From Chitinophagaceae bacterium IBVUCB1 (GTDB lineage: Bacteria; Bacteroidota; Bacteroidia; Chitinophagales; Chitinophagaceae), in contig NFUW01000002.1 in assembly GCA_002127285.1 (NCBI GenBank), forward strand, positions 443,744 to 507,743: a stretch of 64,000 bases of DNA, written 5' to 3'. Positions 24,184 to 31,750 of the stretch are shown piece after piece (position 1 is the stretch's first letter; every line of letters begins with the position of its first letter). The notes below the pieces were generated by a model. It was not told the origin of the DNA, searched no databases, and saw nothing but the letters and a program-made list of their open reading frames with translations. The position numbers were made by a program, and so were the translations under genes.

Positions 24184-27100
24184 ATGCAGCCTGCTATACG
24201 GTTTCATACAAAACGTAGTATTACCTGTTCAAACAGAATAATAACAATAGTATGTCTATTTGTTTTGTTGTTGTTATGTCCCGAAACTTCTACTGCCCAA
24301 ACCGACGAGGAGTATGACGAGATAGTCGTATCTGCCAATATTGCGGGCATAGGCAATTATGATGTGCCTGCCATTATTAAAAACGACACTGCTTATTTAG
24401 CGATAGCAAGCTTGTTTGATATACTGAATATCAAAAATAACACTTCAAAAACCTTAGACTCCGTTTCAGGCTTTTTTATCAACCTCGACTCAACCTATCT
24501 GTTTGATTACGCGAGGAATGTTATCGTTAAAAATAAACTCATTAATACATTGAAGCCCGGCTCGCTGTTCAAGTCGGAAACGGGAATGTATGCAAGCGCG
24601 GAAGTGTTTAATACCTATTTCGGTTTGAACTGCCAGTACAATATGCGTACGCTGTCTGTTAAAATAACGAGTAAAGCAGAATTACCTGCCATACGCGAAG
24701 CCAGATTGGCTTTTCTGCGAAAAAACATTGCAAAGCTGAAGAATGACCAGACTGCCGATACCGTTCTGAAAAATGCATACTCTCTTTTTCATTTTGGTAC
24801 GTTTGATTGGTCTGTCGTATCAAATCAATTAGTTGACGGGCCTACGGACACACGAATCAACTTAGGTTTAGGGGGCATACTTGCGGGTGGCGAAACTATT
24901 TTACTTGCCAATTTCAGCCCCAGTCAAAAAATAAACTGGAAGCAACAGTTCTACCAGTGGAGATTGATAAACAACGATGCTAGAACAGTGAAGCAGGTTC
25001 AATTAGGTAAAATAATAGTACCTACTACAGCTTCCATATTTGCACCCATTGTTGGTGCGCATATTTCCAATATTTCTACTTTAGTAAAACGCTCTTTCAG
25101 CACTTATACGGTATCTAATTATACAGAACCCGGATGGACTGTAGAGCTATACGTAAACAATGTATTGATAGACTACAAGAAAGCCGATGCCAATGGATTC
25201 TATACTTTTGAAGTGCCGCTTGTGTATGGTAGCTCTGCCGTAAAACTGCGATTCTTCGGGCCATTTGGTGAGGAAAGGTCGAGAGAAGAAGCGATCAATA
25301 TTCCCTTCAATCTGTTAGCACCCAACTTGTTTGAGTATTCTATTTCATCGGGCTTGGTAGAAGACGACAGCAATACCATCTTCACAAAAGTGAATATGAA
25401 TTATGGTATTACTAAAAGGCTGACGGTAGGTTCGGGTGTAGAATATCTGACCTCTGTTAAGTCGGGCAATTTTATGCCTTATGTCAACACTTCTTTCAGA
25501 ATTGGTAAAAGCCTGCTGGCATCCGGAGAGTATAGTTATGGTGTCAGGTCTCGCGGGGTATTGAATTACCGTACACCGTCAAATGCACAATTTGAAGTTA
25601 GTTATACGCATTTTGAGAAAGGACAATTAGCAGTCAACACACAGGTAACACAGGAAAGAAGAGCCGTAATAGGCCTGCCATTGCGGCTTAGGAAGCTATC
25701 TATGTTCTCTCAGATTACCGTCAACCAAAGCTGGCTGGCTACTACAAGGTTTTTGAATACGGAATGGCTGATGTCTGGTTTTGTATATGGCATGGATGTG
25801 AATGTAAGTACCTACGGCATATTTTACGACAATCTGAAACCGAATGTATATAGCAACTTCTCGGTGGCATTCAGGGTGCCGTTTGCATTGCAATTACGCT
25901 CTCAACTGCAATACAGATACAATACAGGCGAAGTTATTTCTATCAAAGAATCACTTGAAAAAAATACAGGCAACAACTTGTTTGCAGGTGTGTTTTATGA
26001 ACAGAACCTGACGAGTAAAATAACTAATATTGGTTTGCAGTTCAGGTACAATTTCCGGTTTGCGCAGGTAGGTGTAAGCAGTATGAAGAACAATAAACGG
26101 ATTTCTGTATTAGAGTCGGCAAGGGGTAGTGTAGTGTTCGACAAAAAGACAAACTACGCGGGTACAAGTAATATCATCAGCATAGGCAGAAGTGGCATCA
26201 GTATAGCTCCGTTCTTAGACATCAACTGCAATGGTATTAAAGACCCCGACGAACCCAAAGTATCGGGGCTTAAGTTCAGCCTGAATGGTGGCAACATCAT
26301 GCCCGAAGGCAAAGACACCATTATCCGCATCATGAACCTTGAACCGAACAACAAGTATTTCTTAGAGTTGAACAAATTCAGCTTTGATAACATATCGTGG
26401 CAGATAAAGAAACTAACCTATAGTATAGAAACAGAGGGCAATAAACTGAAGTATGTACCCATACCCGTTGCTGTTGTGGGCGAGGTGAACGGTAATGTTT
26501 ATATGAATAAAAACGGCGTATCCAGAGGGCAGGGGCAGATATATGTTTGTATATATAAAGACAATGCGCTTGTTACTAAAATATTGTCTGAACCGGATGG
26601 TTATTTCAGTTATATCGGTTTGCCGCCGGGCACATACACCGCTATGCTGGATAGTGTGCAAATGGAAAAGATTAATAAACAAGCATCTTCGCCTCGCAAT
26701 TTCACTATCAAGGCGGGTAAAGAAGGTGATTTGGTTGATGGTTTGGAATTTACAGTATCTGCCATTGATACCAATATCATCGGTATGAAGGTGGATAATG
26801 CCATAGCAGACGATACCGTAGCAAGGCAGCAAACTGCTGTTGTTGTTAAGGACGATACAGTTGCAAAGCAGCAAACTATTGTTGCTGTTAAAGATGAGGC
26901 TGCACCCGTAAAACTTACAACAACTACGATAGCTAAAGACAAGATAACAGGGCAAGTATTTGCAAAGAATAGAAAACGCTTTTATCCGCAGGGTAGCATA
27001 TATGTACATCTATATAAAGGCGATTTACCTGTCAAAAGAGTATTGACAAAAGCGGATGGTTATTTCAGCTTTACAGACGTGGAAGCAGGGGATTATACGG

Positions 27101-27537
27101 TGAAAGTGGACGAAGCACAATTACAGAAAATAAACATCCTGGCATCGCAGCCGGTAAGCATTGGTATCAATGATACAACCAGTTCAGAGGATATACGTTT
27201 TTTACTCATTTACAACGAAATGCCTTTTGATATTCATTATATGGATGGCAACGTAGTGTTACACTCTGAGGATACCATTCAGGGCATGAAGGGTATAGGC
27301 ATATCTATATACAAAAGAAATAAGTTGATAAAGAAACTACGCACAAGAAGCGATGGTAGTTTCAGTATTCCGTATCTGGCAAAGGGTGAATATACCATAG
27401 ACATTGACCGTACACAATTACAGTCTATGGGTTATGAAGCTACCGCACTCGTCAGATTTAGAATAGATGGTACTACCAAGACGAATTTCAGCCTTTTATT
27501 CAGCGTGTATAGACATAATGATAAAGTAAACAAATAG
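24184..27537 (+). CDS. Usher-like outer-membrane protein of the fimbrial block
   Basis: 1117 residues, larger than classical ushers (about 800-870). Signal peptide to about residue 38 (STAQ-T); N-terminal domain about 40-165. A beta-barrel is interrupted by a plug-like segment (about 280-375: FAPIVGAHISNIS, PGWTVELYVNNVLIDYKK, NGFYTFEVPLVYGSSAVKLR, FGPFGEERSREEAI). The order of motifs, with a short VEVxVNGxLxD-type strand and a following GP(F/L)xxxP turn, is that of FimD/PapC plugs. More barrel strands follow to about 670, then GISIAPFLDINCNGIKDPDEP and a GEVNGNVY domain. The end holds three prealbumin-like repeats with DGYFSF and GxYTxxxD cores, joined by a DDTVAxQQT linker. These extra domains are unusual for an usher. 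It would export and assemble the DUF4402 subunits. Confidence 0.75.
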   Translation: MQPAIRFHTKRSITCSNRIITIVCLFVLLLLCPETSTAQTDEEYDEIVVSANIAGIGNYDVPAIIKNDTAYLAIASLFDILNIKNNTSKTLDSVSGFFINLDSTYLFDYARNVIVKNKLINTLKPGSLFKSETGMYASAEVFNTYFGLNCQYNMRTLSVKITSKAELPAIREARLAFLRKNIAKLKNDQTADTVLKNAYSLFHFGTFDWSVVSNQLVDGPTDTRINLGLGGILAGGETILLANFSPSQKINWKQQFYQWRLINNDARTVKQVQLGKIIVPTTASIFAPIVGAHISNISTLVKRSFSTYTVSNYTEPGWTVELYVNNVLIDYKKADANGFYTFEVPLVYGSSAVKLRFFGPFGEERSREEAINIPFNLLAPNLFEYSISSGLVEDDSNTIFTKVNMNYGITKRLTVGSGVEYLTSVKSGNFMPYVNTSFRIGKSLLASGEYSYGVRSRGVLNYRTPSNAQFEVSYTHFEKGQLAVNTQVTQERRAVIGLPLRLRKLSMFSQITVNQSWLATTRFLNTEWLMSGFVYGMDVNVSTYGIFYDNLKPNVYSNFSVAFRVPFALQLRSQLQYRYNTGEVISIKESLEKNTGNNLFAGVFYEQNLTSKITNIGLQFRYNFRFAQVGVSSMKNNKRISVLESARGSVVFDKKTNYAGTSNIISIGRSGISIAPFLDINCNGIKDPDEPKVSGLKFSLNGGNIMPEGKDTIIRIMNLEPNNKYFLELNKFSFDNISWQIKKLTYSIETEGNKLKYVPIPVAVVGEVNGNVYMNKNGVSRGQGQIYVCIYKDNALVTKILSEPDGYFSYIGLPPGTYTAMLDSVQMEKINKQASSPRNFTIKAGKEGDLVDGLEFTVSAIDTNIIGMKVDNAIADDTVARQQTAVVVKDDTVAKQQTIVAVKDEAAPVKLTTTTIAKDKITGQVFAKNRKRFYPQGSIYVHLYKGDLPVKRVLTKADGYFSFTDVEAGDYTVKVDEAQLQKINILASQPVSIGINDTTSSEDIRFLLIYNEMPFDIHYMDGNVVLHSEDTIQGMKGIGISIYKRNKLIKKLRTRSDGSFSIPYLAKGEYTIDIDRTQLQSMGYEATALVRFRIDGTTKTNFSLLFSVYRHNDKVNK

Positions 27538-27621
27538 TAAAGTGGTATTATATTGCTGCATTCAATGTAGCTTGCAGTATCAAAACAAGGATGTTTGCTA
27601 TAAACTATCCATATAAATTAT

Positions 27622-27629
27622 TACATTTG
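27622..27629 (+). promoter_or_regulatory. -7 box (TACATTTG) before the second chaperone gene
   Basis: Exact TAnnTTTG match 50 bases before the ATG at 27680, in the 142-base gap after the usher gene. It suggests that chaperone 2 can be transcribed independently. No clear -33 TTG. Confidence 0.4.
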
Positions 27630-27679
27630 ATATTACTGATACATATATAAACACATAGATTTCAATATAAACAAAACAT

Positions 27680-28540
27680 ATGGGGCATTTGATTACGTTT
27701 AAGGCATATCGCAACCATTACATACCCGTTTTATTTTGCTTATTCCTCTTAAGCCAATTTGGTGTATATGCGCAGGGAAACCTGTTAATATCTCCGAAAC
27801 GAATAGTGTTTGAGGGTAATAAAAAAACGCAAGAGATTAATCTGGCAAATACAGGCAAGGATACTGCCAAATACCTGATATCTACTATGGAAATAAGGAT
27901 GAAAGCAGATGGTGGTTTTGAAGAAATAACACAGCCAGATGCCAATCAGTTTTTCGCATCTCGTTTTCTGCGTTTTTATCCGCGTACGGTTATATTAGCA
28001 CCCAACGAATCACAGGTAATAAAAGTGCAACTGACCAAAACCAGCGAATTGACAGAGGCTGAATACCGCTCTCACATCTACTTCAGGGCCATACCCAACG
28101 AAAAAGCACTTGGCGAAAAAGATACGGTAAAAGAACAGAACGCCATCAGTGTGCAGCTAACGCCCGTATTCGGTATTTCTATTCCGGTAATCATCAGAAA
28201 TGGAGCTTCCACCACGCAAACTACCATTACGGATTGCGCTGTTAAGATGAGCCCCGAAAACAAGCCGATGCTTGTAATGACCATCAACAGAACAGGCAAT
28301 ATGTCTGTATATGGCGATATACATGTAGAACACATAGACGCAGCAGGTAAAAAGACTAATGCAGGTATGGCCAAAGGTGTTGCGGTATATACACCCAACC
28401 CCATCAGGACTTTCCAGTTTGAACTGAGCAACACGACATTAGACTATACTAAGGGCAAACTACAGATTACATACGGCCCGTCAGAAGACGTTAAATCGAA
28501 TGTAAAGACCTACAGCGAGACGACGATTAGTTTGAACTAA
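27680..28540 (+). CDS. PapD-like periplasmic fimbrial chaperone 2
   Basis: 286 residues with a signal peptide (cleavage near YAQ-G at about 32). Same architecture as chaperone 1: LISPKRIVFEGNKKTQEINL (cleft Arg), NTGKDTAKYLIST, LRFYPRTVILAPNESQVIKVQ, LTEAEYRSHIYFRAIP, and VQLTPVFGISIPVIIR. The two copies share clear sequence similarity but are well diverged, so they may serve different subunit types. It ends the fimbrial block. A hairpin at 28676-28697 follows. Confidence 0.82.
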   Translation: MGHLITFKAYRNHYIPVLFCLFLLSQFGVYAQGNLLISPKRIVFEGNKKTQEINLANTGKDTAKYLISTMEIRMKADGGFEEITQPDANQFFASRFLRFYPRTVILAPNESQVIKVQLTKTSELTEAEYRSHIYFRAIPNEKALGEKDTVKEQNAISVQLTPVFGISIPVIIRNGASTTQTTITDCAVKMSPENKPMLVMTINRTGNMSVYGDIHVEHIDAAGKKTNAGMAKGVAVYTPNPIRTFQFELSNTTLDYTKGKLQITYGPSEDVKSNVKTYSETTISLN

Positions 28541-28675
28541 CTGATATTCGTTAGCCTATAGGCATCCGATGTAGTTACATAGCATTGATACAATGCTCTA
28601 TTGCTTTACCAAGTTGTCAATACAACAAAGCAACACCCACAGCTTGATTATTCAACTAGTTAAGATAAAATAGTT

Positions 28676-28697
28676 AAGCCCCGTGGAAACGGGGCTT
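28676..28697. terminator. GC-rich hairpin, possible terminator
   Basis: Perfect 9-bp stem AAGCCCCGT/ACGGGGCTT with loop GGAA. The T run is weak on both strands (CTGTTAC on plus), so it is a possible terminator or processing stem at the end of the fimbrial block. Confidence 0.45.
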
Positions 28698-28762
28698 CTG
28701 TTACATATAGAGGATAAGAGAGAAAGGTAATGCTTGGCAGATGTGCCGATGCATGTAATGTC

Positions 28763-28855
28763 TTAGATGTTTACTGCCGTTACGATGCAAGCCAGTATAG
28801 ATGCAAACAATACTATCTTTTGTGTAGCAGCTGTTTTATTGATTGTGTTTTTCAT
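28763..28855 (-). CDS. Possible 30-residue single-helix membrane peptide
   Basis: ATG at 28855, stop at 28763. A polar, basic N-terminus (MKNTINKTAATQK) is followed by a hydrophobic stretch (IVLFASILACIVTAV), so it would be a one-helix membrane peptide. A -7-like CATCTTTG with TTG 21 bases upstream precedes it. No homology is claimed. Chance ORFs of this length are common, but the start context and promoter make it worth listing. Confidence 0.3.
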   Translation of the reverse strand: MKNTINKTAATQKIVLFASILACIVTAVNI

Positions 28856-28912
28856 TTTGTTTTGTTTTGTGTTTTGAATGATGTGTGTTTTTTATTTCTT
28901 GCTTTGATGATA

Positions 28913-28944
28913 CAAAGATGCATCGGCTTGGTGCCCCTTTCCAA
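28913..28944 (-). promoter_or_regulatory. Possible promoter of the 30-residue peptide
   Basis: On the minus strand: TTG (28944-28942), 21 bases, then CATCTTTG (28920-28913), one mismatch to TAnnTTTG. The putative start codon is 57 bases downstream. Confidence 0.3.
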
Positions 28945-29059
28945 ATAATAGCGGGCAGTTAACCACAAGTTGTGTTAATAGTTAACGCAATGCTTGTTAA
29001 GCATTAACCAGCCGTTAAGAAATGCAGGTAAATATGTACTGAAAGGCCTGTGGTATGGG

Positions 29060-31021
29060 CTATCGTAATGTTTTATTCGCTATGTTGAACAAGGGTATAT
29101 CTACCAGTATGCCGGTGCTTAGTACATTTTGAGGCAATACGGTGGTGGTAGTTACGTTGTCTTTATAAAATAGTTTGGGTGTCATGCGCCAACCGGCCAC
29201 TATGCTGATGGGTAGTTTGGGTATGCCAATAGCCAGTTGCGCGCCGGGTGCCAGTATGCTTTCCAGCCTTACTTGCTGTTGCATGTTTTGAGTATTCCCG
29301 TTTTCAAGCCTGTAGGCTACTATGCCGCCAATGTCTATCAGCGATGCGTAGATGCCAATAGCACCGCTATACCGTTTGCTGATGGCAGTATTGAAACCAA
29401 TGCCAATAGGTGCATATACACCCCGCATATACAAGCCTGTGCTGTTATAATTCCATGAATAACCGGCATAGGCATTGACGGTAATATTGTATATAGCTTT
29501 CTGCTTTATGGAGTAACTGCCGACTGGTAGTGCGGTTGTTTCTATAGCAGCCTCTACTTCTTCGGGTGTTTGTGCTTTAGCTGCCGTTGCTATAAAGTTG
29601 CCATACTTCAGTATAGCAGCCAGTGCTTTGTCAATGCTCGCGTCGGGTTTGGTATCACATAGTTGTTGCAGTTGCTGGCTTACCGGTTTACCGGCAGTAC
29701 GCAGTTGCGCTGCTTTTTGCTTTGCAAGTGTTTGCTGTTTGCCAAATGCTATACTTGTAATGTTATACAGGTTCAGTACAGCATTGTTGTAATTGTGAGT
29801 GCAACTGTGTACAAACAATTGTATGGCATTATCTGCCATTTGCAGGTAGGGGTATCCGTCAGTACATGGCTGCACAGATTGTACTATCGTTGATGCATAG
29901 CGTATGATGTCTGATGACTTTGTAATATAAGCAGTAAACAATCCGGCATTTATTTCTTTGGTGCGTTGCATTTCTTTCAGCAGTTCATCCGCTTCATTTG
30001 CCATCCAAACAAAATTTTCGAACAGGGTAGCGATGGCATACGGGTTATCTGTCAATCGTTTCATGTAGTCGCCCATTGTAATGGTAGAGCCATTGCACGA
30101 AAAGTGAATGTCTTTTACCTGTTCGTACACCAAACCCAAAAACAGGCGCAATGAGATGTCGTCTTTCAGTATTTCGCCCATTTCTTTTATTGTAATCCAT
30201 TGCCTGTCGTTATTACTTCGCAACGAGGCGGATATAATACGCAATGCCCTGAAAGCATTATTCAGTTCCGGCTCATTGTCTGCCAACTCATCCATAGAAA
30301 CGATAGAGTTAATGAGGTCTGCTGTGTATATGGGTTTATCTGTTTGTGCGAGTTGGCTGATGATACTGGCATAACGAATGGCTGTGCGTATAGCAGGCAG
30401 TTCTTTGAGCAAGGGCTGATAGCGGGGCAGGTTAACGGTGTTATTGAGATTGGGTATTATTTGCGTAAGGTCTTTATTGAATGCTGCTTGCAGTGTTTGC
30501 AATAGTTCTGCGTAGCGGTATGTTTCAATCGTATTCAGCATAGCGGTAGTAGTGGGGAATAGGGTGGTGCATTCAGGGTATTTATTGAGTGTTTTTTTCA
30601 TTTGGCTGAAAAATGCCACATTCAGTTCCTGCTTACCTCGCTTGATGAGGAAGCGTGCCAGCCCGTCTGCTATATTCGTTACATCGAGCGATGGTATGGC
30701 GGGTGGTGGGCCTGCCGCGGTGTTGGGTTCTATAGTTACAGCATCGCCCGGGGCAGGCAGCATCGGGGCTATAAAAGGGTTTTGCTGATATGCTTTAATA
30801 ACATCGTCTGTATTGGTAGTGAGCCATTCTACATCCTGCATATACATAGCCAGCACATTGGCAGCAGGCAGAAAAGCCTGCCCGTGCCCGAATCTGGCAT
30901 TGTCTGTCGTAATGCGATGGGGTAGCATATTGCGAATAGTTATTGCATCGTAATAAGCACTGCCTGTACATACATTGGTGGCCATGCATAGCCACATACA
31001 CATTAATATGATATACCGCAT
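29060..31021 (-). CDS. Large secreted protein of unknown function
   Basis: 653 residues from the ATG at 31021, which gives a signal peptide (MRYIILMCMWLCMATNVCTG). A more upstream in-frame start at 31150 would overlap the divergent DUF4375 gene and bury the signal peptide. The first 500 residues are mostly helical without transmembrane segments. The C-terminal 150 or so residues alternate in the manner of outer-membrane beta strands (AYAGYSWNYNSTGLYMRG, SGAIGIYASLIDIGGIVAYRL, PISIVAGWRMTPKLFY). I do not recognise the family. It could be a helical periplasmic domain joined to a small barrel. Confidence 0.75.
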   Translation of the reverse strand: MRYIILMCMWLCMATNVCTGSAYYDAITIRNMLPHRITTDNARFGHGQAFLPAANVLAMYMQDVEWLTTNTDDVIKAYQQNPFIAPMLPAPGDAVTIEPNTAAGPPPAIPSLDVTNIADGLARFLIKRGKQELNVAFFSQMKKTLNKYPECTTLFPTTTAMLNTIETYRYAELLQTLQAAFNKDLTQIIPNLNNTVNLPRYQPLLKELPAIRTAIRYASIISQLAQTDKPIYTADLINSIVSMDELADNEPELNNAFRALRIISASLRSNNDRQWITIKEMGEILKDDISLRLFLGLVYEQVKDIHFSCNGSTITMGDYMKRLTDNPYAIATLFENFVWMANEADELLKEMQRTKEINAGLFTAYITKSSDIIRYASTIVQSVQPCTDGYPYLQMADNAIQLFVHSCTHNYNNAVLNLYNITSIAFGKQQTLAKQKAAQLRTAGKPVSQQLQQLCDTKPDASIDKALAAILKYGNFIATAAKAQTPEEVEAAIETTALPVGSYSIKQKAIYNITVNAYAGYSWNYNSTGLYMRGVYAPIGIGFNTAISKRYSGAIGIYASLIDIGGIVAYRLENGNTQNMQQQVRLESILAPGAQLAIGIPKLPISIVAGWRMTPKLFYKDNVTTTTVLPQNVLSTGILVDIPLFNIANKTLR

Positions 31022-31148
31022 CCGTAGCTTATTTATATAGGCTATCAAAATACGGCTTTTTATCTGTAGTAATAAATGCAATGCTGCTTTAGTGATATAC
31101 CATATTTTAGTTTCAGTTAGTATATTAGATTTACCAAAGCGATTTAGC

Positions 31149-31658
31149 ATGACGAGTATTTTTTTACCCGAACTGAAAACAGATGTACTGGAAGCCGCAA
31201 AGCTTGCGGGCGATGATAATGCGCTTTGGGATTTATATATACAACCCCTGCACGAGGAGTTGTATCGCAGGCAGGACTTTAATTTTCTGGACGACCTGTC
31301 TGAAGGGCAGCAACTGCTGCTATCATACGACTATGTGCAAATGCAGGTAATGCAGGGTGGTTTTATACAACTGATACAGAACGGATATATTGGGTTGCTG
31401 CCTACTATGCCTGGCTGGCTGGATGTAGTAGGCTGCCACGATATGGCAAAGACGATTGATGATGTGCTGAAAGTATATGTGCTGAACCGAGATGCGCTGG
31501 ATAAAAAAACAACTGTAGAAGAATTTGCACAGTTATACAGCGAGTTTCAGGAGTTTGAAGTGCTGGACGAACAGTTTCATACACAGCACCCCAAAACATT
31601 CTATACACTGCTGCAATACGCTATTCATCATACAGAAGAGTTTTTCAGGCTGATATAG
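31149..31658 (+). CDS. DUF4375 (DMP19-like) protein
   Basis: 169 residues from the ATG at 31149; an upstream in-frame ATG at 31092 gives an extra N-terminus unlike the family. The DUF4375 pattern is visible: LSEGQQLLLSYDYVQMQVMQGGFIQLIQNGYIG, followed by a Gly-His-Asp region and a helical C-terminus. Relatives are cytosolic and often act in unknown contexts, including immunity proteins of toxin systems; no toxin gene is seen here. It is divergent from the secreted protein gene with 127 bases between starts. Confidence 0.72.
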   Translation: MTSIFLPELKTDVLEAAKLAGDDNALWDLYIQPLHEELYRRQDFNFLDDLSEGQQLLLSYDYVQMQVMQGGFIQLIQNGYIGLLPTMPGWLDVVGCHDMAKTIDDVLKVYVLNRDALDKKTTVEEFAQLYSEFQEFEVLDEQFHTQHPKTFYTLLQYAIHHTEEFFRLI

Positions 31659-31731
31659 TATAGTTTTAATGTATATACACAAATAAAAAACACCCATCCC
31701 CCCAACCAATCTACCTGTCAACTGTTATCGT

Positions 31732-31739
31732 TAGATTTG
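31732..31739 (+). promoter_or_regulatory. -7 box (TAGATTTG) of uvrA
   Basis: Exact TAnnTTTG match 11 bases before the uvrA ATG, implying a very short leader. I see no LexA-like palindrome around it. Confidence 0.5.
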
Positions 31740-31750
31740 CTATTATACTT

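Larger units (their letters stand above)
28541..29059. other. Intergenic region between chaperone 2 and the unknown secreted protein
   Basis: 519 bases without a long gene. It holds a hairpin at 28676-28697, a short minus-strand ORF at 28763-28855 and its possible promoter at 28913-28944. The rest shows nothing I can name. Confidence 0.5.

Noticed and set aside
16640-28540. Type V (FimA/Mfa1-type) pilus locus
   Set aside because: No subunit has a lipoprotein signal or the FimA/Mfa architecture, while PapD-like chaperones and an usher-like protein are present.
28730-28948. Plus-strand ORF of 72 codons downstream of chaperone 2
   Set aside because: Cys/Phe-rich with no start context or family; the minus-strand peptide in the same place is the better candidate, itself weak.
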